From the NCBI RefSeq assembly GCF_003590095.1, contig NC_039482.1, forward strand, positions 7,767,657-7,831,656: DNA of 64,000 nucleotides, given 5' to 3'. Under the pieces are notes generated by a model. It ran no database searches. It saw only the letters and a list, made by a program, of their open reading frames with translations, and had not been told where the DNA came from. This DNA is from Trichoplusia ni (taxonomy: Eukaryota; Arthropoda; Insecta; Lepidoptera; Noctuidae). Each line of letters begins with the position of its first letter. Position 1 is the stretch's first letter. Both the position numbers and the translations under genes were made by a program. Shown here one piece after another: positions 1 to 10,671 of the stretch.

Positions 1-3000
1 AGTCTCGACAATTTTGTGTGTTTTCGAGACTCGAGACCTCAACTCTAGTTTTCGAGACTTACGAGACTTAGTTAAATAAAATAATATGCAAAAATACCAA
101 TCCACTAAAAAAATCTACTAAACTACCATTATTTTTTGATGCTATTACATTGGCAATACAGTAAAGTGAAAGTTAGGATAATCTGTGGTGATGGCAATTT
201 GCAGTTCCTAACCTCAAACACAATACGCTCACAAGCACAACTTCACTTATTGTTTCTTTATAAAAAATTTAAATCATATGGCTACGATGTGTTCCTTAGC
301 AGATAAATTGAAAGGTATGTGTCTTATTCATCTTGAAAGCAGAAGTCACAAACAAAATTATATTTAGCTAAACGATTTGCGTTATATTTTGTGAATGTTT
401 GGTTTGTTGTGGCGGTTTGATGGCGCGAAATATGCATATTGCTTAAAATAATCTATAATTACGAATACTAATTCTTTATACTTACCATACCATGATGTGC
501 TGTTGATTTAACATGCTGTTAGATTCTTGTTATTACCTTGTTCAACCCTTTATTTTCTGACAGCGCAGTCGTATTTTGAATATTAATCAATTAGTGAAGC
601 CCAAATTCGTTACTAATTTCATTTTATTTATTACAGCGATTTTATTAATTATAGTGATTCTTGTTTAGGTAACTGGTAGGTAGTTACCTATTTACATAAT
701 TTGTTTATTAAATATAGTAGGGACCATTATCATTATCATTATGCCTACATTCAGAGAGACGATTTTTAATACCTTTAACTGAGCTTACCCTGTGACAGTT
801 GTTTTTTGAATGTCTTACCTAAAATATATACGTAAAGTATTTTTCTTGTTATCAAAATGGGCAGGCTTAAGAGGCACTTAACTCACACAGCGTGCAATGA
901 GCAAAAGCTATTGCGCGTGACGTAATTGTGGTTCTACATATCCGTATTTTAGTACTAAATGGGTGATAAAACTATAATGTATATTAAATTATGAATATTA
1001 AATTTTGGTTGGTGATTAAAAAATCTTCATGGATAAATAAATAATGATAAATATTAACATGGCTTGTCTTAACGTGTTTCTGTGTGGTGATGGTTATTTT
1101 TCATTGTTTTAGATAACAGCATGCTTTATTGTGATGTACTTGCCAAAATGCATGATAAGTCTTCCGTTTGGTGATATTTTTTGCGAGCTAAAGATAATGC
1201 TTCTGCTAAATGCAAAACCTGCCACAAAATATTTAAGACTTTAGGAGGAAACACCAGCGGTCTTCATAAACATCTTAAAGTATTCATAATTTGATATTAT
1301 CAAAGGACGAAGTACTACCTGCGGCTTCCAATCTGACGTCAAATACAAAAGTGAAGGTGAAGTTTATAAACCAACCGAAAAAAAAATTGAAATGACAGAT
1401 TTTTTTCAAAGAGTTGACGGAATTGAAGTTAAAGTTTCAAGATGGCTGCACTAGACGGAATACCATTTCGAACTTTCGTAGAATCGAAAGATTTAAGAGA
1501 GTTGTTCAAAAAGTCGCAATATACATTACCGTCTTCTGTGACTTCGATATCTAATATGGTTAATAAACAAGCGACTACATTAAGTCCCAAACATTAAATG
1601 AAATAATGAATTGAAGGCATCCGGTGTTAAATTTAGCTGTACCTTAGACGAGTGGACGTCGACACAAAACAAAAGGTACATGAATGTAAATATCCATTCA
1701 ACATTTTTTGATGGGGCTAAATACAAGAACTTAGGACTTGTTAAGATACCTGGTAGTATGCCTGCTGCTATTTGTGTAGATTTATTAAAGGAACGATTGT
1801 CGGAATTTGATATTAATTTAGACTCCGACGTTATAAGTCTTACTACCGATGGTTGTAGTGTAATGAAAAAAATGGGAAGTCAGTTAATGCTTATCATCAA
1901 AAATGTCTAAGCCCATGGTATCCAATTAGCGATACTGGATGTATTATACAAAAAACAAAATCTGTCACAGTACAAAATGACATATCGCAAAGTATTGAAG
2001 ATGTTAGCGATGATGATGAAAATGATGACGAAACAGACGAAAATGGCAGTTTTGAAATAATTGAGAGCAGCAAGCCGCGAAAACACGAAGAAAACGTTTA
2101 TGAACATGTGATCAATAAAGTACGGAAAGTAGTAAAGTTATTCAGGAAATCGCCAACAAAACAAGCTGTACTGAAGAAATACGTCGAGGAACACTTCCAC
2201 GGAGAGCTAAAACTAATAATCGATTGCAAGACAAGATGGTCCAGTTTAGCTGAAATGCTAGAACGTTTCCTTAAATTAAAAATATGCGTTCGGAAGGCTT
2301 TGATAGATGTAGGGTCTGGAATTGAGTTCACCGAATCAGAATATAGTACACTTGAGGCGATTTCAGATTCATTAAATATCTTAAAAGTCACATTAGAAGC
2401 TTTGTGTAGGCGAGATGCAACTCTGTTGACAGCGGATACTGCTTTAAATTTCTGCGTACAAAAATTAACTTCACAACAAAGTTCTTTGAGCATAAGCCTC
2501 GCCAATTCACTGTGTAATCGTATTAGGGAGAACAGGCTAATAGAGGCGAGTATTTTGCCAATACTTACACAATCCTTCTCAGTTTTTCGAAAAAAAGTTG
2601 AATCCAAAGGCGTTTAATTCTTTAAATAACGACGAAATTACTCTATCATTAAAAGAGTTGTACGAAAGATTGAACAAATCTACAACTTTAAAATCAACTG
2701 ACAGTTATTCAGCGAATTCCAGTGCCAATGATTTTAATGATAACACGATTGCGCCGCTCACCAGTTTAACTGCTAAAGAACAGCTAGCGTGTGAGCTTGA
2801 AAACATGCTAAATCCTCAAAAAATAGAAAAACAAAGTGGCATCCATGATTTACAAACAACTTTGCATGTAGAAAAAGCTCTCTTTGAGAATGGTGGCGAC
2901 AGAGGTAAGCATTTAAATCAGTGCTATAATTATTTACTATCAATCCCCCCTACAAGCGTCGAAGCAGAGAGAGCTTTTTCTAATGCAGGGTACTTTTGCA

Positions 3001-3303
3001 ACAAGATCAGATCCTCTTTATCTGAAAAGTCTTTGAATGCCCTTTGCTTTCTGCGTGCCATTATAAAAATGAAAAATGTTAATGCATGTTAATTTTTACT
3101 TAAATTTGTAGTTGATTTATTAAAGTAAATACTAAATTGAACCATATTGTATTATTTGCCTTATTGTATGAACGCTAGAACCTTGAGTATGTTATTTATT
3201 TTTCGAAGTCTCGAAAGTCTCGTTTTTCCCGGGAATCCCGGGACTGGAAAAAGTCTCGATTTTTTTTCCCGGGACTCGAAAATGTATCGAGACTGGAAGC
3301 CTT
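1..3303 (+). mobile_element. decayed hAT transposon with CGAGAC-type subterminal repeats
   Basis: Both ends carry clusters of the hexamer CGAGAC or its complement GTCTCG: at 2, 25, 32, 53 and 62 on the left, and at 3208, 3217, 3253 and 3288 on the right. The interior holds pieces of a hAT transposase in order: BED finger, RNase-H-like fold, C-terminal dimerisation block. Subterminal repeat clusters of this sort are known as transposase-binding sites in hAT elements; that role is inferred here. The left terminus probably lies before base 1, and the right side abuts a mariner-type element. No target duplication can be read because of this. Confidence 0.72.
1148..3092 (+). pseudogene. hAT family transposase, broken
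   Basis: From ATG 1148 a BED zinc finger can be read (C-x2-C at CKTC, H-x3-5-H at LHKHL), with an in-frame TGA after SSVW and a second stop at 1292. Blocks then continue in shifting frames: LDGIPFRTFVESKDLRE near 1450-1500; DEWTSTQNKRYMNVNIHS and LTTDGCSVMKKMG in 1611-1910; the HGIQLAILDVLYKK block at about 1915-1955; an acidic stretch and IIDCKTRWSSL in 1985-2617; and the hAT C-terminal dimerisation motif (PPTSVEAERAFSNAG) in 2598-3092. At least four frame changes or stops separate the blocks, so no active transposase can be made. The family is certain from block order; the subfamily is not assigned. Confidence 0.85.
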
Positions 3304-3307
3304 AGTA

Positions 3308-5200
3308 CCATCATTTCTGACATATTTCACTATGAAACACCCTACCCTAAACTTAACCCTTTTCGAGATATTCGACTTTTAATTTTTTTATTGAAAATTG
3401 CCGATTTTTAGGGCTTCTAAATTAAATTTTGCTTATTTTGTGTGACTTATTATTATTATTATTGCATTTTTACATGTGTAATAGATGCTTTAGGACGTCA
3501 ATCATTAAAACAGTGTATAAGTTAATAGAATACGCCGTAGTAGACAAATGAAAGTTAAGAAATTAAAAAAAAAATATAAAGTTTATTTTTCTGTAAGGGA
3601 TATCTAAAAAAAATATTATGGCAGTTGTTCGGCAGATGTGTTTTAAAATATCTACGTTTCATCAGCTATCTAACAAGGTATAACAATCTAGGATTTGTAT
3701 TGCATTTCGTGGAAAAAAAGTAGTTGGGACGCTCCAGGTAGCAGTTCTAACGGTCCCGCGCCTATTGTCCCTCAAGTTAAGACGCACCGTTCGAGCGAGA
3801 CAAGCGACGGTTTATGTAGGTGCGAATGAAAGAAAAAATATAGTAGAGACCCGTTGGGGCTGGGAATACAACACGAGAAATTGTTTTGGTTGTCAGTCTG
3901 CTTTTGTCCTTCGTACATAGTAGATGTGATACCGTTTTGCTCTTTTTCTCGACTTGGCTGTGATTCTTGACTATTTCTTCTGATTTCTGCAGATTTATGC
4001 TAAATGCTGACGTAGAAGACCCAGATTTTCTAAGAAATATCTTATGGACAGATGAATCCAAATTTGATAAAGATGGCATAACAAACTATCACAACGCCCA
4101 TTACTGGGCCCCAAAAGAACTAAGGAATCCCAATAAGAAAAGAGTAAAGGGTTCCCAACGAAGATTCAGCGTGAATGTGTGGATGGGTATTATCTCCAAT
4201 CATTTGATTGGACCTTACTTTCTCCCGGATAATCTAAATGGGGAAAGTTACGAAAACTTTTTGAGAGGAGACTTGACTGATTTGCTACTATGATCTGCCA
4301 CTCAACTTGATCAGGGACATGTGGTTCCAACATGATGGCTGTCCTGCCCATTTCAGGAGAAGTGTCAGAGACTGGCTGGACACAAATTATCCAAACAAAT
4401 GGATAGGACGAGGTGGGCCGTTGCCATGGCCAGCAAGAAGTCCGGACCTAACCCCCATGGATTTTCATGTGTGGGGGCGCATGAAAAGTCTTGTCTACAG
4501 CGAGCCAAATCCAGTTTCGTCTGTGGAAGAATTAAGAGAAAGGATTGTGGATGCAGCAAATCAAATGAGGACAACATTAACCACTGGAGTAGTGAAGACT
4601 GGTCTCCGTAGAAGGATGCGACAATGTATTAGAAACAGAGGCGGCCATGTTGAACATGAACTGTAAAATAACAAAAAGTTGTGTGAAAACTTGATTTAAT
4701 AAATGACATTGCATGCTTACCTTTTGTTTTATTTTACGTTTTAGGACTAAGTATTAATTTTCTTCTCCACTGTCGCCTATGAAACTAAGTTTTTTTCAAT
4801 TCATTTAAATAAAACCCTAGATTGTTATACCTTGTTAGATAGCTGATAAAACGTAGATATTTTAAAACACATCTGCTGAACAACTGCCATAATTTTTTTT
4901 TTAGATATCCCTTACAGAAAAATAAACTTTATATTTTTTTTTAATTTCTTAACTTTCATTTGTCTACTACGGCGTATTCTATTAACTTATGCACTGTTTT
5001 AATGATTGACGTCCTAAAGCATCTTATTACACATGTAAAAATGCAATAATAATAATAATAATGCACACAAAATAAACAAAATTTAATTTAGTTGCCTAAA
5101 AATCGGCAATTTTCAATAAAAAAATTAAAAGTCCAATATCTCGAAAAGGGTTAAGTTTAGGGTAGTGTGTTTCATAGTGAAATATGTCAGAAATGATGGG
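3308..5200. mobile_element. mariner/Tc1-type element with 385-bp terminal inverted repeats
   Basis: Bases 3308-3692 and 4816-5200 are near-identical inverted copies, both about 385 bp, bounded by TA dinucleotides at 3306-3307 and 5201-5202 as expected of the IS630-Tc1-mariner superfamily. The 1.1-kb interior carries part of a DDE transposase. Inverted repeats this long are unusual for classic mariners, whose ends are about 30 bp. The element lies directly against the right end of the hAT copy on one side and a DUF7869-like fragment on the other. Confidence 0.85.
3994..4666 (+). pseudogene. mariner-like DDE transposase fragment, frameshifted
   Basis: The catalytic half is readable in two frames. 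The first carries VEDPDFLRNILWTDESKF (first Asp). After a one-base frameshift near 4288, the second carries WFQHDGCPAHF (second Asp) and WPARSPDLTPMDFHVWG (third acidic residue). By my count 41 residues lie between the second and third Asp, which points to a DD41D (rosa-like) lineage rather than DD34D mariner. The frame ends at a stop at 4664-4666. The N-terminal helix-turn-helix half is not found between 3693 and 3990. A pyrimidine-rich TTTCTGCAG stands just before the coding block, so an intron or a deletion is possible. The gene is not functional as it stands. Confidence 0.8.
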
Positions 5201-5259
5201 TACTCCACGCCCTTAACGGATCTAGCACGACTTTTCCTGTAACCCTGTATATAATTTTG

Positions 5260-6113
5260 GAGTCGTAAAGTCGGTGCCAGAAAATACCTTGAACAGGGAC
5301 AACGTAACGCTGTATACCTGGACTGAAGATGAATACCGTAAAGGGGCAAATGAAATAGCGTCGGCCGTCTATAACACGCTTCAAAATACAGTGCACAATG
5401 AAAATGTCAAAACTGTTTGACTGGTGGCGGATGGATGCGGCGCACAGAATAAAAACAGCATTATGATTGGTATGTGCGCTAAATGGTTGACTCAGGCACC
5501 GCGGCATATTAAAACAGTTGAGCTAGTATTCCCCATTCCTGGTCACTCGTTTATTCCACCAGATCGGGTTTTCGGTCTTGTTGAGAAGGAAATAAAACGT
5601 ATGGAGACCATTTTAAAACCTGTGGAATACATAGAAGTCTTTAAAAAATATGTGACTGTTGTGGCATTGAACAATGTTAAAGATTGGAAAACTTCTCTCG
5701 GAAATATAATGCGCCCACCGGGAAACTGGCATTTCCAATTTAACCAGTGTAAACGATTTTTCTTAAAACGAAACAGAAGCAATGATGTTTTCATAAGAGG
5801 AGAGCCTAACTACAATGCTGATCTCGGAAGTTACAAGTCAGTTTTAAAGAGAGGTAAAACATTTATTGACCTAAACCCGGATTTGATTGAAAAATATAAA
5901 GTTGTAGTAAAGAAAGATAAAATAAAAGATGTTGAAGCTCTACTAAAAAAACACTTTGGCGAGAATTGGAGGTCTAGGGATGATTTAGACTTCTACAAAC
6001 AGGTACTGCTACGAGCAGAAAACGGAATAGACGAAACTGAAGAGTGTGAAGATGAAGAAATATGTGAAGTTGCAATGCCTGATTCGGACTTAAGAATTTT
6101 ATTATATAATTAA
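5260..6113 (+). pseudogene. DUF7869-like transposon-derived protein, C-terminal part
   Basis: The frame reads VYTWTEDEYRKGANEIASAV, then a TGA at 5418-5420, then LVADGCGAQNKNSIM, PIPGHSFIPPDRVFG and a Lys-rich C-terminal block ending KKHFGENWRSRDDLDFYKQV. Block order and motifs match the C-terminal half of large insect proteins carrying the domain catalogued as DUF7869, which are usually mobile-element-derived. The DGCGAQNK and PGHS/PPDRVFG motifs sit where this family has conserved acidic and His residues. The in-frame stop and the lost N-terminal half mark it as a relic. The mariner-type element lies immediately upstream and may have separated it from its 5' half. Confidence 0.65.
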
Positions 6114-6264
6114 TTATGCTTTACCGGCCTTACGAATTTAATTGCTTACTAAAATTTAATTTGTTAGCTCGGTTTTATAAAATAAAGAGATTTATAAAAA
6201 AAAATACAACCATTTGTTTCACTGACTGTACTTTTGTATAAATAAATACGCCAAAAAGCAAATG

Positions 6265-6366
6265 CGCTACTGTCCTTTCCCTAAGGCGCAGATTCACCAC
6301 TGTCCAATGTCGGTTAGACGCAGATTCACCACTATCCAATGTGAGATGCAAAGTCACCACTCTCAT
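6265..6366. repeat. short tandem repeat, about 30-bp unit
   Basis: Two full units share GCAGATTCACCACT and TCCAATGT and are offset by 32 bp (6287 and 6319). A third, shorter unit with GCAAAGTCACCACT follows about 28 bp later. It lies between the DUF7869-like fragment and the piggyBac fragment. Confidence 0.75.
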
Positions 6367-6479
6367 TTCTATGTTATTGGGTTTTATAAAATGTATATTA
6401 GTTTTCAATGGAACACATATTGATTTCAATTTAAAATAGCTTCCCAGGCATTAAAAACAAGCAATGCTATAGAAAATCG

Positions 6480-6870
6480 AATATAATATCGCTTTTCTAA
6501 AGTTTCGTTGAATGACCTCCATACAATTTATGGACAGTGGCGGATTTGCTTTTATACCCCTCAAATGTGGTCGCCCAATATAACAGATTTATGGGCGGAG
6601 TGGATAGGTTAGACGCCAACATTGGTGTGTATCGCATTGCCATAAGAGGGAAAAAATGGTATACGTCTCTACTGACGTGGCTAATTGACGTAACAGTCAA
6701 TAACTCTGTTCTGTCAATGCTCTGTGGCAGAGCGCGCAACAAGTCCACCAGGAAGCTTTGTTATATATGTAACAAGTGGATTTGTCCCACCACCATCAGG
6801 TTCTTCTTTGTCCCGACTGTGCCAAAAACGAAGAAATGGAGGTGGAAGACATGACTGATCAAGAATATGA
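6480..6870 (+). pseudogene. piggyBac transposase C-terminal remnant
   Basis: The protein reads YNRFMGGVDRLDANIGVYR, then IRGKKWYTSLLTWLIDVTVN. This is the conserved end of the DDE_Tnp_1_7 (piggyBac) catalytic domain, including the final MGGVD acidic block. A degraded Cys-containing tail (CYICNKWIC) follows, where piggyBac proteins carry a zinc-binding C terminus. The first two catalytic Asp regions are absent, and I find no piggyBac-type TTAA-flanked ends, so this is a fragment only. Confidence 0.85.
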
Positions 6871-6939
6871 GACTTAAAATGTTAAGAGCAAAAATTTTGC
6901 GTTTTTTTTTGTTATTTTCAAAAAGGCTGTTTTCAAGAA

Positions 6940-7111
6940 AGTTGAATATTTTGTAGGAAAAATTATCGCGAAAGTGGAAAACAAATATAAGGTGTCTTTT
7001 TATAGAAGACAAGGAAGAAACGACAACACAAAATTTACGAAACCTGTTAAAGAAGACATTGATATAATTGATGAGCAAATGATTGTTAAAGAAGTTCAAC
7101 TGGGAGTTTAA
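6940..7111 (+). pseudogene. small C-terminal domain relic (FVGK-type)
   Basis: A frame without ATG reads FVGKIIAKVENKYKVSFYRR, then a Lys/Asp-rich tail ending in TAA at about 7109. It resembles the small beta-rich tail found at the end of several insect transposon-derived proteins. It could be the displaced end of the DUF7869-like gene upstream or of another element. The assignment is tentative. Confidence 0.4.
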
Positions 7112-7208
7112 ATGAACAAGACACAGAATTTGTTTTTTTTTTAAGACAATGACTTAGTGTATTTTGATTATTAATTTTTAGTTGCTCCATTTCGTCGAAC
7201 TTAAATAT

Positions 7209-8197
7209 AATAGGCCTGTTGACAAAATTTGGAAATATGTTTAAAACTATAGTTTAGTATCTATTTTACCCCAAAAATATAATATTTTTATAAAAATATG
7301 CGTTTTACGTATTTATTTTGCGTTTATAAAAATTAATTTCAAATTGACATTTGAAAAGGCCAAGACTGTCATGGCCTCTTGAATGACGTCACACCTCGCG
7401 AAACATTGGAGTTTGTATATGTTAGTCAAGGAGATTTTTTAACAAATAATGCATTCCTCTTATTATAAATACTGTGTAGTGCCCCAGTGTAAAAGTACAA
7501 CTATAAAAACGCCAAACAAATTATTCATATACGTTCCAAACAATAAACAAATACGAAGAAAGTGGTTAGAAATGGCAAGGAGGCAAGATGCTCATAGTTT
7601 ATCAACTAATTCAACAATTTATTTCTGTGAAGATCATTTTGATGTAAGTATAAAACAACTCGATGTGTCTAACCGTAAATATAAAATAAATGTTATGAAT
7701 TTTGCAAAATATACCATGAAGGTAAACATAACCAATAAAACGTTATGACATGAGTGAGTAATTTTGTTTTTTTTAGGAGTAAAAACATTATTTTTGTTTT
7801 ATGCCTATATGATGTAATATTATAATATTATATATATATAATATTATATATATAATATTATATTATGATGTAATATTATAACATAATAAATTGCTAAGAA
7901 AACAAACGAAAAGCACATAAAATAAACTGATCACTTCGGACGAAAATGACAATTGATTGACACTCTATTGAAAGTGACAGCTACAACATTGTTTTGCGAG
8001 GCGTGACGTCACTCATCTCTGATTGGTGTTTGAAGTCACGTGGTTGAATGCCTAATTTTACTGATTTTATTTTCCAAAAATATTATTAATCGTATATTAT
8101 TTTAATAAAAATAATATTTTTTCATTTACTGCATATCATGATTAATCATTAGGAAGTCTAAGCCACCCGATTTATTCTTAGTGGAAACAGGCCTATT
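7209..8197 (+). mobile_element. 989-bp THAP-bearing terminal-inverted-repeat element
   Basis: A perfect 12-bp inverted pair AATAGGCCTGTT (7209-7220) and AACAGGCCTATT (8186-8197) bounds the block. A second inverted pair of 28 bp with four mismatches lies inside (7381-7408 and 7987-8014, around TGACGTCA). The only coding material is a THAP-domain exon. The layout resembles an internally deleted P- or Kolobok-class element, both of which use THAP-domain transposases. The flanks are compatible with a TA duplication but do not settle the class. An AT-palindrome tract occupies about 7815-7880. Confidence 0.68.
7449..7748 (+). CDS. THAP zinc-finger protein fragment
   Basis: The frame starts at a true ATG and reads a THAP domain: C-x4-C at CVVPQC (residues 9-14), then a conserved RRKWLEMARR-type helix, then the CxxH pair in YFCEDHF (about residues 59-65). 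THAP domains bind DNA and form the N terminus of P-element and Kolobok transposases and of some host regulators. The remainder after about residue 66 has no recognisable domain, and a GTAAGT lies at about 7643, directly after the THAP motif, so the 99-aa end may be intronic. No DDE domain follows before the right inverted repeat. Confidence 0.7.
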   Translation: MHSSYYKYCVVPQCKSTTIKTPNKLFIYVPNNKQIRRKWLEMARRQDAHSLSTNSTIYFCEDHFDVSIKQLDVSNRKYKINVMNFAKYTMKVNITNKTL

Positions 8198-10209
8198 AAG
8201 TGATACCTATAACATGATTAGTTTTTTTAGATTAAGTCGTTTTTTTCTTTGATTTTTTTTATTTTTTTATAGTGTTGTTTTTGTTACGTTTTTTTTTTTA
8301 AGTTTGTTATTGAGCTTAGAAAGAGTTTTATTGTGAAACAACAAGTTTGTAGGTAAACTTGATTATGATTGATTTAATTTACAATGACTTCAGCCAAAGC
8401 CATGTGCCAAAGCTTTAGAGGCCAACTAATAAAATTTATACCTAGTAAATAAATAAAAAAAAACCTCGGTGAAAATGTTGTTTTTTTTTTTGTAAAATTT
8501 GTGCCAGCCCTGACAAAATATGTCCATTTGTATGAAATTTCAAAAAAATGATGGGCATCTTTACCTAACATCTAATATCTGTAGGATTTGTCCCGTAAAT
8601 GCCCACGTTGTTTACTTTACCCAAAAACCTTACGTATGTAGAATAATTAACTTTACATCTGCTGGCTGTAGGGTTCAATATTCTATAGTAAAATTGCTTA
8701 GGTAAAGTTGCCAAATCTGTGTCAACTTTACATGTGTCATATTTTTGGACACTGTAACATATTTATTTAACTTTTTGTAGATATAAACCATTGAGCATAT
8801 AGACACATGTCTTTGCTACAGACTAGATATATAATATGTATATTTTAAAGGACCATAGTTAGTGAAAAAACTGATACAACGTCAAAAAATACGGTATTGT
8901 TGCCACAGTTGACGGTAACAACAACATTCATCAGCAACATTAAAAATATAAAAGTGCTATAAGTACGCACGGACAGCGACAACAAGAACAACAACAAACA
9001 ACGCCATTTTTTTTATCAAATTCAATGCAGAACTTCAAGAAGTCAATGTAACTAAGACAAATTTTCAATATTATTTTAGTTTTACCCCAATCCACTTTTG
9101 AACTCGATAACGACAATCAGTAAACAACGAAGTTAACCAAAACCAACCATCATAAAATATCAGCCAGAGCAAACGAGCAAACAATATCACCAACAAATTT
9201 AATTACCATGGTGTGTGCACCAAACACTATACGCCGAGAGACTCAAACACAACTAATCCGATTCCGAAATATTAGAATAATAACGAGTCAAGGCGAAGAA
9301 TACTGTGTAATTTACCAAATGTCCAACACGGAAAAAAGTTAGCAGGTAAATGTGCATTTAACAGCTTTTTGAAAACACTAACAAGGAAGCAATAACGGTT
9401 ACTATATCACATAACGTTGTTATTTAACCAACAGCAAATACGCCAAGTATAATTGAAGCTTCTTCTTGTAATTTTTGTAAGTCTTCACTTGAAATCACCG
9501 TTCGGCGTTCACCATGTTAGAGCAGAGCAGTCAGAGCACAAGTTTGCACAAGTCCAGGTCCTCCACAAGTAGACCATAGTCAGCAGATTGACATACTAAG
9601 TCCATGGACGCCAGCGACACTTTAATTTAACCACCCACAGACAATATAATCTATCTTTTGTATTGATATTAAGGTGCGGCCTCATGCAGCCGCTCACAAG
9701 CCACTCAACACTAATTGTTTCCAGTGACAAATTTTAATATTGTAACGAGATATGTAGATATGCATACAAATATAATATGATAAAATGAATAAAAATACGA
9801 ATTCAATATTTAAGTCAATAGTCTGACGGACTAAACAGATAAGTATTTTTAAATTTAGTTGAATATTCTGTTAAATCACAACGGTTTAATTTTCTAAAAT
9901 TCCTACTTACGTGTAAGTTTTTCTAAAATATTTTGACCTTTGTTTAAGAATAAAAATCTTTACTTATAACATAGTAATTAGTAACAGATTTTCGTCTCCT
10001 AAATCTGCATATTTAGTGAAATTTTCAGTTAAGTTTCTAAAATAATTAAAACAACAATAATTAAATTAAAATCAACTTAAAGAAAATCTCTTCAAACCTT
10101 TAAAGCTGCAAATAACTTATTCAAAAATGAACTGCGTACATAGAATTTCTTTTAGTATACTATTAAATATTGGTTTCATTGAGTGTATTGTCTCTCTACG
10201 GTTCTAAAT
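8198..10209. other. gene-free AT-rich stretch
   Basis: I see no reading frame with recognisable protein motifs and no tRNA-like boxes. There is only low-complexity A/T and CAA-rich sequence (for example 8975-9000). A GCGGCCTCATGCAGCCGCTC stretch at about 9675 resembles the left end of the MITE-like unit at 10210. Confidence 0.6.
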
Positions 10210-10342
10210 GCGGAGCCTCATGAATCGCTCGGCACGAGACTCCATGAAGTAGCGACTTTTTGAATCGCGGGAAATATAAAAATGGGGTCACGTGACCAGA
10301 ATTGTGGCTGCAAACGAGCGACGAGCGACTGTGAGGCTACGC
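10210..10342. mobile_element. MITE-like unit upstream of glutathione synthetase
   Basis: The left end GCGGAGCCTCATGAATCGCTC and right end GAGCGACTGTGAGGCTACGC are imperfect inverted copies around a short interior containing GGTCACGTGACC. The unit stops about 330 bp before the glutathione synthetase ATG. No coding capacity. Confidence 0.5.
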
Positions 10343-10394
10343 CTCAATAGATTTAAATTCTATCCAGGTTGCATGACGGCCGTAAATCTACGAT

Positions 10395-10671
10395 GTTTTC
10401 ACTGTCATTTGTCAGGGCTTGTCAGGCTGTCTAGTAAATTGTCAAGTGTCAATTGTATTGTCAAATGAAAATATTCAACTTCAGTTTCAACAATGAAGTA
10501 ATTTGTGATTCATTCTCTGAAACTACACTACAATAAAACCTTCAAAATTAACTCATACGCCGTTTAACGTTGAACTGAAGAGCACGTCAATATAACTTCA
10601 CAAGACATAATAAAAAGATTTAGTGTTATTTTTAAATCGTGATATTAACGTCGAAAATTAATTTTGCCAAA
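10395..10671 (+). promoter_or_regulatory. probable promoter and 5' UTR of glutathione synthetase
   Basis: Six copies of TGTCA fall within 10403-10463, followed by TCAGTTTC at 10481, which fits the arthropod initiator TCAGT. The ATG at 10672 has AAA before it, a favourable start context. The promoter role is inferred from position only. Confidence 0.35.

Noticed and set aside
4365..4611. Two 70-aa frames inside the mariner-type transposase
   Set aside because: They are alternative-frame shadows of the catalytic region.
7815..7880. AT palindromic tract considered as a replication or scaffold element
   Set aside because: Simple TAATATTA-type low complexity inside the THAP element; nothing specific supports a function.
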